The notes under the pieces are model-generated. The model saw nothing but the letters and a program-made list of their open reading frames with translations. It made no database searches and was not told the DNA's origin. The position numbers and the translations under genes were made by a program. A stretch of 64,000 bases of DNA from CAYMSO01 sp964393185 (lineage in GTDB: Bacteria > Patescibacteriota > Dojkabacteria > J137): contig CAYMSO010000009.1 in the NCBI GenBank assembly GCA_964393185.1, positions 1 to 64,000 on the forward strand, given 5' to 3'. Within the stretch, counting starts at the first letter, position 1; every line of letters starts with the position of its first letter. Of the stretch, positions 1-8,510 are shown one piece after another.

Positions 1-209
1 CTGGCATCAAGTTTAGCGTCAATTCGCTTCTCGAAGTCTTCAAACCTGGCATCAAGTTTAGCGTCAATTCGCTTCTCGAAGTCTTCAAACCTGGCATCAA
101 GTTTAGCATCCATTCTCCTATCAATATCCTCTATAAGGGCTTTATTGTTAGCAACCAAACTTTGTTGAATCAACACCTGAATGGATAGTAGATCTTCTTT
201 AGTTAACAT
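1..209 (-). CDS. Partial coiled-coil protein with 15-residue tandem repeats (N-terminus only)
   Basis: The reading frame starts at the ATG at 209 and runs off the left edge, so only about 69 residues are visible. It opens MLTKEDLLSIQVLIQQS. From about residue 38 it becomes tandem 15-residue repeats of the type FEDFEKRIDAKLDAR, encoded by near-identical 45-bp DNA repeats. The spacing of charged and hydrophobic residues suggests a long helix or coiled coil. I do not recognise a family; short coiled-coil proteins of this style often accompany mobile or surface genes, but nothing here shows a function. The gene is divergent from nothing visible and the Obg gene follows on the same strand. Confidence 0.6.
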   Translation of the reverse strand, partial: MLTKEDLLSIQVLIQQSLVANNKALIEDIDRRMDAKLDARFEDFEKRIDAKLDARFEDFEKRIDAKLDA

Positions 210-385
210 AAATAAGCTATAAAAAGTTGTTATAATCAATTTTAATTTAGAAAGTAAAAATTAGTAAAGGAACTAATTAAATGATTGTAAGAATTTTGTA
301 AGAATCTGTTGTGTAGTTATGTTTGTACTTATGGGTTAAGAGTTGTAAATAATAAGCACGTCCCTTCTGCTCTGATAACTCAAAA

Positions 386-1336
386 TTAATTAAGCATTTT
401 CCTTACATAATCTTTGAATTTCTGAACTTGGTCGTATCTAAAGGTTGAAAGTACAAAAATGTTTTTGTTATGCTGCTTAAGTACTTCAACTCTAGATTGA
501 ACAAAATCTTCTTCAAATAAATCTGATTTAGTAAGTAGAATTATTTCGGGCTTTTGAGCAATAACTTTGCTAATTTGTGAAATTTCTTTTCGCATTTTTA
601 AATAGTCATTTTCTACATCCTCAGATTCTAAAGAGATGAAGTGGGCTACAAGTTTCGCTTCTTCTGCATGCTTTGCAAAATTTGTACCTAAACCTTTACC
701 TTCCGAAGTGCCTTCTATTAAACCCGGTAAATCCATAAATTTGATACCATCCGAAGTTCCCAGATGAGGAACAGTAGTTGTAAATGCATATGAAGCTACT
801 TTAACATTCGCGTTGGAAAGTGCATTAAGCATACTTGATTTACCTACATTTGGAAATCCTATAAAAACGACATCTGCTGCAAGTCGAAGTTCTAAAATTC
901 CTTCTAGCACATCTCCTGGGCTACCCGGGGTAGATTTTTCACGCTCGAATTGAAATCCAGTTCTAAAGTGATAATTTCCTTTGCCTCCTTTTCCGCCTCT
1001 AACAACAAGTTTGTGTGTTTCTGTATCTTCAACACGAAAAATCTCTTCTCCTGAAGTGTTGTAAAGTCTTGTGCCAACTGGCACTTCTATGATTAAGTCC
1101 TTTCCTTTCTTACCAGTAGCAGTGTTAGCTCCTCCCATTCCTCCATCTTCAGCCTTAAATTTTCTCGATCCTATGGCGTATTTTCGTAAATCAGACATGC
1201 TTAACGATCCTTTTAGGTATATATCACCACCATATCCTCCATCTCCGCCCGATGCATTCTGGGTGATGGTAAATTTTTTTGCTCCACTACCTCCTTTTCC
1301 ACCAATAAATGTTATAGGGACTTTGTCTGTAAACAT
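386..1336 (-). CDS. obg: Obg/CgtA family ribosome-associated GTPase
   Basis: Obg proteins are essential GTPases that bind the large ribosomal subunit and act in its late assembly and in stress control. Residues 1-150 form the glycine-rich Obg fold (for example GGDGGYGGDIYLKG near 30-43 and RGGKGGKGN near 113-121). The G domain follows with G1 GFPNVGKSS at 160-168, G3 DLPG at 202-205 and G4 TKSD at 269-272, where the usual NKxD Asn is Thr. The protein stops at 316 residues, so the optional C-terminal OCT domain of many Obg proteins is absent. It stands alone on the minus strand, facing away from pyrG. Confidence 0.95.
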   Translation of the reverse strand: MFTDKVPITFIGGKGGSGAKKFTITQNASGGDGGYGGDIYLKGSLSMSDLRKYAIGSRKFKAEDGGMGGANTATGKKGKDLIIEVPVGTRLYNTSGEEIFRVEDTETHKLVVRGGKGGKGNYHFRTGFQFEREKSTPGSPGDVLEGILELRLAADVVFIGFPNVGKSSMLNALSNANVKVASYAFTTTVPHLGTSDGIKFMDLPGLIEGTSEGKGLGTNFAKHAEEAKLVAHFISLESEDVENDYLKMRKEISQISKVIAQKPEIILLTKSDLFEEDFVQSRVEVLKQHNKNIFVLSTFRYDQVQKFKDYVRKMLN

Positions 1337-1505
1337 ATCACAATAATAATTAACTATTCATTATATATTAAAATAGAATATTGTGCTGCTTTTTGAGATA
1401 AACTTAGTGATTATTATTGAGTTTTTGATAATTAGTCTTTGTATAAATATTTTTACTCCATAGTAAGATTTGTATTTACAATTTTTGATTTTACACATAA
1501 TATGT

Positions 1506-1542
1506 AATGTACCCCCAGTAATAAGTTTTACTTCGGTACATT
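1506..1542 (+). promoter_or_regulatory. Hairpin in the leader region of the CTP synthase gene
   Basis: AATGTACC at 1506-1513 pairs with GGTACATT at 1535-1542, and inner AGTAA (1517-1521) pairs with TTACT (1528-1532). The hairpin ends 29 bases before the CTP synthase start. It may be an operator or a leader RNA structure. No run of T follows immediately, so a terminator is less likely. Confidence 0.35.
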
Positions 1543-1571
1543 AATCCATTTAACTTTTTTCTTGTTCAATA

Positions 1572-3236
1572 ATGAAAAAGACCAAGTATATTTTTGTATC
1601 TGGAGGAGTAATTTCGGGACTCGGCAAGGGAATAACATCTGCATCTATTTCGCTTCTACTTAAGAAACAAGGCTACAAGGTTTGTCCTATCAAATGTGAG
1701 AATTATTTAAATGTAGATTCAGGAACGATTAACCCTATAGAACATGGCGATCCTTTTTTATGCCATGACGGTTTAGAAGCCGACCAGGATTTGGGTAACT
1801 ATGAAAGATTTTTAGAGCAGGAAGTAGGGAAACCAAATTTTATGACAATGGGGCAACTATATTATTCTGTAATTCAGAAGGAAAGAGAAATGTTTTATGG
1901 CGGCGAAGATGTAGAAGCAATACCACATGTTGTAAACGAAATACTTGATAGAATCAAAAATGCGGCAAAAGATTCGAAGGCGGATTTTGTAGTAATCGAA
2001 TTTGGAGGAACAGTTGGAGAATACGAAAACAATAATGGTTTGTATTACGAAGCTGCTAGAATTTTGGCTTTTACAGAGCCGGTTGCTCATGTTCATGTGA
2101 CTTATGTACCTGTCCCAGTGCATATAGGTGAGCCAAAAACTAAACCAGCCCAATTTGGCTTAAAGGATTTACAAAATATGGGAATTTCTCCACAGTTTAT
2201 AATTGTTCGAAGTGAGTTACCAGTAGACAGTCAAAGACGATATAAATTTGCTTTCAAAGTTAATATAAAACCAGAAAATATCTACTCAGCCGAAAATTTG
2301 AGTGATATTCATAAAGTACCTATTCATCTTCATAAGCAAGGATTTGATAGAGGGATTTTGAAACACTTTGGCATGAAATACAAAAAGATAGATTTAAAAG
2401 ACTGGGAAAATTTTGTTCATAAAAATGAGAAGTTAAAAAAATCAAAAACAGCAACAAAAATAGCTATAGTAGGCAAATATTTTGGTACAGGCGATTGTCA
2501 ACTTTCTGATTCTTATCTTGCTTTAATACATGCATTGAAATACGCATCTGTTAATCAAAATAAGAATATAAACTTACAATTTATTAATTCAGAAAAACAA
2601 GAAAATGATATAGATAAATTACTTAAAGATGTTGACGGTATTGTAGTTCCAATTGGCTGGGGAACAAGAGGTGTAGAAGGAAAAATAAAAGCTATAAAAT
2701 TTGCCAGAGAAAACAGAGTTCCATATTTAGGATTATGTTATGGAATGCAACTTGCTTGCGTTGAATATGCGAGGCATGTATTAAATCTTAAAAAAGCTCA
2801 CTCAGAGGAAGTGGATCCTAAAAGCCCACATAAAATTATTCATAGCATTCCTTTTAACGAAAAATATCAAACAATAAAAGGTAAAGGAGTTTCTATGAGA
2901 TTAGGAACTTTTGATTGTGTAATTAAAAAAGGAACAAAAGCTTTTGATATTTATAAAAAGTATGAATTTGGTACTCTCGATAACGAAAATAATTTAGTAG
3001 TACAAGAAAGACACAGACATAGATATGAATTTAATAACTTTTATAGAGAACAATTTGAAAAGAGTGGCTTTATATTTTCGGGAACATCACCAGATGATTT
3101 TTTTGTAGAAATGATTGAGTTACCAAAAGATATTCATCCGTTTTTTATAGCTACTCAGGCGCATCCGGAATATAAAACTTATCCTATGAAGTCTCATCCA
3201 TTGTTTAACGAGTTTATAAAATCTGCTAGCGCATGA
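1572..3236 (+). CDS. pyrG: CTP synthase, divergent subtype
   Basis: CTP synthase makes CTP from UTP, ATP and glutamine in the last step of pyrimidine nucleotide synthesis. The N-terminal synthetase domain begins with the family signature VSGGVISGLGKGITSAS (9-25) and has the NVDSGTINPIEHGD segment near 47-60. The glutaminase domain (about 295-550) carries the nucleophile C389 in GLCYGMQ and the H531/E533 pair in AHPEY. Length (554) is normal. Several otherwise constant stretches differ: the segment after HGD reads PFLCHDGLEADQDLGNYER instead of the usual [20 protein letters not shown], and GGTVGEYENN replaces GGTVGDIES. All catalytic groups I can check are kept, so I expect an active enzyme of a divergent clade. 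The start ATG has no clear ribosome binding site. Confidence 0.93.
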   Translation: MKKTKYIFVSGGVISGLGKGITSASISLLLKKQGYKVCPIKCENYLNVDSGTINPIEHGDPFLCHDGLEADQDLGNYERFLEQEVGKPNFMTMGQLYYSVIQKEREMFYGGEDVEAIPHVVNEILDRIKNAAKDSKADFVVIEFGGTVGEYENNNGLYYEAARILAFTEPVAHVHVTYVPVPVHIGEPKTKPAQFGLKDLQNMGISPQFIIVRSELPVDSQRRYKFAFKVNIKPENIYSAENLSDIHKVPIHLHKQGFDRGILKHFGMKYKKIDLKDWENFVHKNEKLKKSKTATKIAIVGKYFGTGDCQLSDSYLALIHALKYASVNQNKNINLQFINSEKQENDIDKLLKDVDGIVVPIGWGTRGVEGKIKAIKFARENRVPYLGLCYGMQLACVEYARHVLNLKKAHSEEVDPKSPHKIIHSIPFNEKYQTIKGKGVSMRLGTFDCVIKKGTKAFDIYKKYEFGTLDNENNLVVQERHRHRYEFNNFYREQFEKSGFIFSGTSPDDFFVEMIELPKDIHPFFIATQAHPEYKTYPMKSHPLFNEFIKSASA

Positions 3237-3243
3237 TTAAAAT

Positions 3244-3277
3244 CTAGAGTTTGCTATAAATTTATAGCAAACTCTAG
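3244..3277. terminator. Perfect 17-bp inverted repeat, bidirectional terminator
   Basis: CTAGAGTTTGCTATAAA at 3244-3260 is followed directly by its reverse complement at 3261-3277. It lies between the convergent ends of pyrG and the next gene, and overlaps the TAG stop of the latter. There is no separate T tract, but the A/T-rich inner half would serve in both directions. Confidence 0.7.
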
Positions 3278-3642
3278 AAATTCTGATCGGCAATTAAGGA
3301 CCAAACTTCTTGAAGTCTACCTACTTGCTCATAAGTTAGAATTTCTTCAATGTGCACTTCTTCCCTAAAAGGAATAGGATTATTTGTTTTTGCTAGTGTA
3401 ACTGCATAATAATCTCCTCCTACTATATAAACAGGGCTAACTGTAAGAAAATTGGTATTATCTGCTATTACCAAAGGATTGCCTAGATAATCATTATAGT
3501 ATTTAATAAATTCATCTGTATTAAACATATAAGATAGTGGATAAGCATCGTGTATTTGCAATGGAACTTGCCCTAACATACCATATTCACCTAGTGGAAA
3601 TAATAGTCTAGAAACATTCAAGTGGTCCAGTAGTGGTTCCAT
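3274..3642 (-). CDS. Hypothetical protein, 122 residues
   Basis: I do not recognise this protein. It starts MEPLLDHLNVSRLL and ends near LQEVWSLIADQNF. There is no signal peptide or membrane segment. The composition is mixed alpha/beta with aromatic residues (YPLSYMF, YYNDYLG). I place the start at the ATG at 3642, not at the longer in-frame TTG at 3672, because a good promoter (minus-strand -10 at 3664-3669) covers the longer start and would begin transcription at about 3657. The stop codon lies in the inverted repeat shared with pyrG. Confidence 0.6.
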   Translation of the reverse strand: MEPLLDHLNVSRLLFPLGEYGMLGQVPLQIHDAYPLSYMFNTDEFIKYYNDYLGNPLVIADNTNFLTVSPVYIVGGDYYAVTLAKTNNPIPFREEVHIEEILTYEQVGRLQEVWSLIADQNF

Positions 3643-3663
3643 ATAGTTAATTTGAATGGAGAT

Positions 3664-3692
3664 AGTGTACAATAAAAGAATTTTGTAGACAA
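3664..3692 (-). promoter_or_regulatory. Sigma-70-type promoter that decides the downstream start
   Basis: On the minus strand the -35 TTGTCT (3687-3692) is separated by 17 bases from the -10 TACACT (3664-3669). Transcription would start near 3657, about 15 bases before the ATG at 3642. Confidence 0.5.
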
Positions 3693-3768
3693 TACTAAAT
3701 ATTTCTTATTTTTAAGAAGATAGCACTCTGTATTATTTGATGATTATCTTTTAACTTGAGTATAAAAG

Positions 3769-4680
3769 CTATGTACGGATAAACTCTTTGCTTTCAGCAT
3801 AAAATTTCTCCTTGCAGCTGTTAGAGCAGAAGGCTCTGCCCTCTTTATCTTTACAGTTAGCGCAACAAATAAAATGTCTGTGACCTTTGCAGTGCAAATA
3901 AGCGCAATCTGTATAATCATCACTAGTTGAACCGCATTTGTCGCACTTTCCTACAATCTCATGCTCAGGAGAATCTACATTAAATCCCATTACAACTCTT
4001 CCATCAAATACATAAAGTTTGCCTTTAAATTTTTGATTGGGATACTTTTCGATATACGAATGCATTCCACCATGAAGCTGATACACATTATCAAATCCAT
4101 TCAGTAGCAAAAAGCCAGAAGCTTTTTCGCATCTAATACCTCCAGTACAAACGGTAATAACTTTTTTGTGTTTTAGATGTTCTATTTCTTTTATTTTTTC
4201 TGGCAATTCTCTAAAATTATGTAGTGGCATCAAGACTGACCCTTCAAAAAATCCAACCTTGTGTTCATAATCGTTTCTCATATCAACAATATAAAACTCT
4301 TCTCCGGAGTTATAAAGTTGATGCAGTTCATCTGCAGTTATATATTTTCCAGTTGTCTGGTTAGGATCTACATCCATATTGCCGAGTTTAGCTGCAACAA
4401 TTTCAGGTCTAACTTTGATATTAATTTTAGGAAATGCTTTGCCATTGCTGTCACTCTTTTTAAAATGAATATCAGCAAATCTTGGATCTTTTTTCATTTC
4501 TTCTATATATTTCTCGGTGTTTTCAACAGTACCTTCTAAGGTTGCATTTATGCCTTCGTTAGCTATTATGGTTCTACATTTTAAATCTAGCTTCTGACAG
4601 AGTTCTCGTTGTTTTTGCATTTCTTCTTGAGGATTATCGATGTTAATATATTTATAAAATAGGAGTACCTGATACTTCAT
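3769..4680 (-). CDS. trhO: tRNA uridine(34) hydroxylase TrhO (rhodanese-like)
   Basis: TrhO uses oxygen to hydroxylate U34 in the anticodon of several tRNAs, giving ho5U on the way to cmo5U-type modifications. The N-terminal acylphosphatase-like part (1-95) has the family string TIIANEGINATLEG near 37-50. The rhodanese domain follows, with the active-site loop VCTGGIRCEKAS (C178 and C184). The C-terminal tail is a cysteine-rich zinc-binding module (CDKCGS, HCKGHRHFICC, FCSNSC, about 240-290). Length 303 is typical. The gene is alone on the minus strand, back to back with the phosphohexomutase gene. Confidence 0.92.
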   Translation of the reverse strand: MKYQVLLFYKYINIDNPQEEMQKQRELCQKLDLKCRTIIANEGINATLEGTVENTEKYIEEMKKDPRFADIHFKKSDSNGKAFPKINIKVRPEIVAAKLGNMDVDPNQTTGKYITADELHQLYNSGEEFYIVDMRNDYEHKVGFFEGSVLMPLHNFRELPEKIKEIEHLKHKKVITVCTGGIRCEKASGFLLLNGFDNVYQLHGGMHSYIEKYPNQKFKGKLYVFDGRVVMGFNVDSPEHEIVGKCDKCGSTSDDYTDCAYLHCKGHRHFICCANCKDKEGRAFCSNSCKEKFYAESKEFIRT

Positions 4681-4752
4681 TAGTAATCATTTTAATATTT
4701 TATCTGTCTCGTTTTAAATTATAACCTATAGTCTGCTTATGTGTGTAGAATC

Positions 4753-4781
4753 TTGTCAATTTATACTCGTTTCGTGATAAA
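4753..4781 (+). promoter_or_regulatory. Promoter of the phosphohexomutase gene
   Basis: The -35 TTGTCA (4753-4758), a 17-base spacer and the -10 GATAAA (4776-4781) predict a start near 4788 and a 20-base leader without a clear ribosome binding site. Confidence 0.4.
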
Positions 4782-4807
4782 CTGAATTCAAAATTAATAA
4801 TTAATGT

Positions 4808-6232
4808 ATGAATAAATATAATATTACAGATGTATCTTCCAATATATTCCGCGGTTACGATATTAGAGGACTAGTAGATAAAGAATTAAATGAAGATGTT
4901 TATTATACTTTAGGTTTGGGATATGGTACTTTCTTGCTAAAAAGACGAATTAGGGAATGTGCAGTTGGATGGGACAATCGTCTAAATAGTGAAGACTATT
5001 CAAAAGCTTTTATAGCAGGGCTTAATGAAACAGGGATTAATACATATGAATTAGGTCATTCTCTAAGTCAGATAGTTTATTATTCCAGCTATCATTTTAA
5101 AACAAAAGCAGGCGCAATGATTACAGCATCTCATAATCCAAAAGAATATAATGGTATGAAACTAGGCATAGGCTACTCAGATACTTTAGTTTCGGTTGAA
5201 ATTCAGGAATTGAGGGAGGTTACTCAGTCTAAAAAATTTTCGAATGGAAGTGGAATCAATACAAAAATAGACATTTTTACAGATTATTTAAAAGATGTCA
5301 CTAAGCATTTTAAGATCGAAAGAAAGTGGAAGGTCGTAGTTGATTGTTGCAATACTACATCTGGAAAATTTTATCCTGAAATTTTGAGAAGTATGGGTTG
5401 CGAAGTTATTGAGCTAAATTGTGAACTGGATGGAAATTTTCCTCTTGGTAATCCTGATCCTACAGAAAGTCATGTGTTGGAGCGAGTTTCCGATAAGGTT
5501 AAAGAAACTAATGCAGACATAGGATTTGCCTATGATTCTGATGGCGACAGAATGGCTGTTGTTGACGAAAAAGCAAGAGTTTTCTGGATGGATTCGATTG
5601 TTGCTTTATTTGCCAAAGATGTACTTGATTTCTTGCCCAATTCCAAAATTGTATTTAATACCCTCTGCTCTAAACAAGTTAGAGAGACGATTGAAAGCTG
5701 TGGAGGTATTCCTGTAATGTGGAGAACAGGTCATTCATTCATAAAATCAAAAATAAAAGAAGAGAGAGCTCCTTTCGGAGGTGAGCTTTCTGGGCATATA
5801 TTCTTTATGGATAATTTCTACGGTCATGATGATGCGGCATATGCAACTTTAAGATTAATGCAATATCTAGAAAGAATTGGCAAAACTTTGGGACAGGCTG
5901 CAGACGAATTACCACATTACATAAGTAGTCCCGAAATCAAACTTGGTTTTCCTGACAGCAAGAAGTTTACCTATATTGATACAGAGATCAGATCATTTTT
6001 AGAAAAAGAGTTTATTGGGGCAGAGTTTAATTATATTGATGGAGTTAGATTTGATACAGATGATACAATGGGTACAATTCGGGCATCCCAAAATGGTGCA
6101 TATATAACGATTAAGTTCGAAGCTAAAACTGAAGATAAATATAATCAGATTAAAAAGGTACTTAGGAATCTATTGTCTTCAAACCCCGAGGTAAGATGGG
6201 ATGAAGGATCTAATACGCATGCTTTAGATTAG
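4808..6232 (+). CDS. Phosphomannomutase/phosphoglucomutase
   Basis: This alpha-D-phosphohexomutase interconverts hexose 6-phosphate and hexose 1-phosphate through a phosphoserine, supplying sugar 1-phosphates for nucleotide-sugar synthesis. Four domains are visible: the N-terminal substrate part with FRGYDIRG near 14-21, the active serine in TASHNP (S108), the metal-binding loop DSDGDR at 243-248, the sugar-recognition loop GGELSGH near 330, and the C-terminal phosphate-binding part with DGVRF and RASQNG. Length 474 is typical of the PMM/PGM (AlgC-like) branch. Which hexose it prefers cannot be told from sequence. It could feed the glycosyltransferase cluster at 25-28 kb. Confidence 0.9.
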   Translation: MNKYNITDVSSNIFRGYDIRGLVDKELNEDVYYTLGLGYGTFLLKRRIRECAVGWDNRLNSEDYSKAFIAGLNETGINTYELGHSLSQIVYYSSYHFKTKAGAMITASHNPKEYNGMKLGIGYSDTLVSVEIQELREVTQSKKFSNGSGINTKIDIFTDYLKDVTKHFKIERKWKVVVDCCNTTSGKFYPEILRSMGCEVIELNCELDGNFPLGNPDPTESHVLERVSDKVKETNADIGFAYDSDGDRMAVVDEKARVFWMDSIVALFAKDVLDFLPNSKIVFNTLCSKQVRETIESCGGIPVMWRTGHSFIKSKIKEERAPFGGELSGHIFFMDNFYGHDDAAYATLRLMQYLERIGKTLGQAADELPHYISSPEIKLGFPDSKKFTYIDTEIRSFLEKEFIGAEFNYIDGVRFDTDDTMGTIRASQNGAYITIKFEAKTEDKYNQIKKVLRNLLSSNPEVRWDEGSNTHALD

Positions 6233-6272
6233 TAATTAAGTTTGGCTGTGGAAGTAAAAAGGACTCTGTTTT

Positions 6273-6300
6273 TTGCATTCTAACTTTGATATCATAAAAT
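6273..6300 (+). promoter_or_regulatory. Promoter of the AI-2E-type permease gene
   Basis: The -35 TTGCAT (6273-6278), a 16-base spacer and the -10 TAAAAT (6295-6300) predict a start near 6307, only about 12 bases before the ATG. Confidence 0.4.
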
Positions 6301-6318
6301 CATATTTAGATATAGTAA

Positions 6319-7389
6319 ATGAAAGCTATTCAATCTCAACAAAATAAAACATTCTTTTTAATAATGTTAGCAGGTGTTTTGATAGTATCTTTTTTTGTGC
6401 TTAAACCCTATTTGGCTCTAACGGCATTAGCTTTTTTTGTAGCAGCCATATTCAGGCCAGTTTATAATAAATTATTAAAAATCAGTAAGAGCGAATCCAT
6501 AGCCAGTCTTACTACGATTCTAGTAATATTTTTATGTATACTCGTTCCAATAGCGTTTATAACGCTTTTGACTTATAATCAAGTACTGGAGTTTAATAGA
6601 GATATACAAAAATTCCTTGCTACAAGCAATTTAAATTCATTTGCTGATATTGATGTTCATCAATTGTTGGATAATGTGAACTCTCGTATAAGAGAAGTAC
6701 CTGGGCTAGAAGACAATCAAATTACTGTCAAACAAGTTACCAACTTTGTGGGAGATACTTTAGGGGAAGCCTTGAATTTCTTGGCCGATAGAGCCCTTAC
6801 TTTGGGAAGCTCCACTATTTCCATAATTACAAATACAATTGTTTTTGTATTCTTACTTGGAGTTTTTTTAACATCACAAGAAAAGATTGGACACTTTATA
6901 CAAAAGATAAGTCCATTGGATAATGAACTAGATCAAATGTATCTAAGAAAAGTTACAGACATGGGAGTTGCGATGATCAAAGGCACATTTATTATAGCTA
7001 TTTTTCAAGGTATTGCCTCGGGATTGGTTTTGTATTTAATGGGAGTAGATTATGCAATATTTTGGACATTGGTATGTATTTTTGTAGGAATTGTTCCTCT
7101 TGGCTCGGGAGTTGTAACAGTACCTATTGGCCTGATATTAGTATTGACTGGAAATTACTTTAAAGGTCTTATTATTATTCTTAACTATGTTTTGATTGTT
7201 AGCAATATTGATAACTTTTTAAGACCAAGACTTGTTCCAAAGGACTCAGGTTTACACCCTGCATTAACTTTATTGGGCGTGCTAGGTGGCATTAGTTTGT
7301 TTGGCCCGTTAGGATTTATTTTTGGACCAATAGTGATGATATTCCTAACAACTACACTTGACGTATATGTAAGGTATTATAAGCAGTAA
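6319..7389 (+). CDS. AI-2E (PerM/YdiK) family membrane transporter
   Basis: The protein is a 356-residue polytopic membrane protein of the AI-2E/PerM family. It shows two early membrane spans, a soluble insert (about 90-150), then hydrophobic helices including IITNTIVFVFLLGVFL and the conserved C-terminal half with FWTLVCIFVGIVPLGSG, NFLRPRLVPKDSGLHPALTLLGVLGG and FGPLGFIFGPIV parts. Members export small molecules, act in quorum signalling, or work as sodium/proton antiporters; the substrate here is unknown. The last residue and the TAA stop are formed by the first units of the heptamer repeat array that follows. Confidence 0.85.
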   Translation: MKAIQSQQNKTFFLIMLAGVLIVSFFVLKPYLALTALAFFVAAIFRPVYNKLLKISKSESIASLTTILVIFLCILVPIAFITLLTYNQVLEFNRDIQKFLATSNLNSFADIDVHQLLDNVNSRIREVPGLEDNQITVKQVTNFVGDTLGEALNFLADRALTLGSSTISIITNTIVFVFLLGVFLTSQEKIGHFIQKISPLDNELDQMYLRKVTDMGVAMIKGTFIIAIFQGIASGLVLYLMGVDYAIFWTLVCIFVGIVPLGSGVVTVPIGLILVLTGNYFKGLIIILNYVLIVSNIDNFLRPRLVPKDSGLHPALTLLGVLGGISLFGPLGFIFGPIVMIFLTTTLDVYVRYYKQ

Positions 7390-7496
7390 TCAGTAATCGG
7401 TTGTCAGTTATCTGTCATCGGTAATCAGTTACCAGTAATCGGTTGTCGGTAGTCAGTTACCAGTAATCGGTCATCAGTTGCTGGTTATCAGTTTTG
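7385..7496. repeat. Heptamer short tandem repeat array (16 units)
   Basis: Sixteen consecutive 7-bp units fit the loose consensus RGTNRTC, for example AGTAATC (7385, 7392, 7434, 7462), GGTTGTC (7399, 7441), AGTTACC (7427, 7455) and GGTCATC (7469). The last units decay (AGTTGCT, AGTTTTG). The array begins inside the stop codon of the permease gene and ends about 50 bases before the convergent SPFH gene. It resembles the short tandemly repeated repetitive (STRR) sequences known from cyanobacteria. Confidence 0.85.
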
Positions 7497-7548
7497 GGTC
7501 GGATTTAAGGCTTAAGTTTTTACTGAGCTCTTCTTTAGATTGTCATGT

Positions 7549-8454
7549 TTACTTATTAAGTTTTCCTACTTCGTTGGCTTGAATTAATGCATTTCTAATT
7601 TGACCTGCAACATCTTCCATTCCACCAGGAGAATGAGGAATTAATATTGTATTTGAATTCTGGCCTATTTCCTTAAGAGTATCAAAATATTGAGTCATTA
7701 AAACCAAGTTCATTACATCTTGAGCTGTAGTTCCTTGAACTGTGTCCTTAAATTCCTCAACAGATGTTTTTAAGCCTTCAATAATAGCTTTTCTTTGATC
7801 TGCAATACCTTTTCCTTGAAGAGCTTTAGATTCAGCTTCAGCCTCGGCAGCTTTTACTACAAGAATTTTATCTGCTTCTGCTCTTTCTTTTGCAGCGTAT
7901 TTAAGTCGTTCAGCAGCGTTAATTTCGTTCATAGATGCTTTCACTTTAGCATCAGGTTCTATATCGGTTACTAGTGCGTTAAGAATCTCAAAGCCGAAAG
8001 AAACCATTGTTTCGTTTAATTCCTCTTTTACGGCAGTAGCAATTTCATCTTTCTTTTCGAACAATTCGTCTATTGTTATTTTAGGTACTCTTGCTCTAAC
8101 TACGTCAAAGACATATGAGTTGATTTGTAGTGTAGGATCGTCGAGTTTATAGAAAGCATCGTAAATACTTTCTGCAATTACATAATATTGAACAGAAACC
8201 ATTACATGAACAAATACATTATCCTTGGTCTTAGTTTCTGCTTTTACATTGAGTTGCTGTACTCGAAGCGATAGTTTTCCTGCTATTCTATCTATCCATG
8301 GATACTTAAAATGCAAACCAGATCTTGCGATTCTATTGAATCTCCCAAACCTCTCAATCACAACTGCATTTTGCTGCTCCACAGTAAACAAGAGTGATAA
8401 TACAAATGATCCAAATATGAAAAGTAAAATCCCCAAAAAAATTAGTGTTCCCAT
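7549..8454 (-). CDS. SPFH/band 7 membrane protein (stomatin/HIR-like)
   Basis: SPFH proteins form large membrane-bound rings that organise membrane microdomains and associate with proteases. Residues 1-22 are a hydrophobic anchor (MGTLIFLGILLFIFGSF). The band 7 domain follows, with VVIERFGRFNRIARSGLHF near 32-50, the LRVQQLNV and KDNVFVHVMVSVQY strands, and a long charged coiled-coil segment (about 180-235, rich in Ala, Glu and Lys). The closest group by motif is the plant HIR/stomatin-like type. No NfeD-like partner gene is adjacent. Length 301 is typical. Confidence 0.88.
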   Translation of the reverse strand: MGTLIFLGILLFIFGSFVLSLLFTVEQQNAVVIERFGRFNRIARSGLHFKYPWIDRIAGKLSLRVQQLNVKAETKTKDNVFVHVMVSVQYYVIAESIYDAFYKLDDPTLQINSYVFDVVRARVPKITIDELFEKKDEIATAVKEELNETMVSFGFEILNALVTDIEPDAKVKASMNEINAAERLKYAAKERAEADKILVVKAAEAEAESKALQGKGIADQRKAIIEGLKTSVEEFKDTVQGTTAQDVMNLVLMTQYFDTLKEIGQNSNTILIPHSPGGMEDVAGQIRNALIQANEVGKLNK

Positions 8455-8510
8455 TGATGTAATATAAAAATTAATTAGTTAATAACTATGAATGATTTTA
8501 ACAAAATCAG

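Noticed and set aside
1..116. Possible CRISPR array from the regularly repeated 45-bp units
   Set aside because: The units are contiguous without spacers and are in frame with a coding sequence; it is a protein repeat.
1572..3236. Alternative genetic code with TGA read as an amino acid
   Set aside because: Genes end properly at TGA (3234-3236; the ATGA junctions at 19200 and 26251) and no reading frame needs TGA read-through.
7385..7496. Possible CRISPR or terminator in the heptamer region
   Set aside because: There are no spacers and no stable inverted repeat; the pattern is a simple heptamer array.
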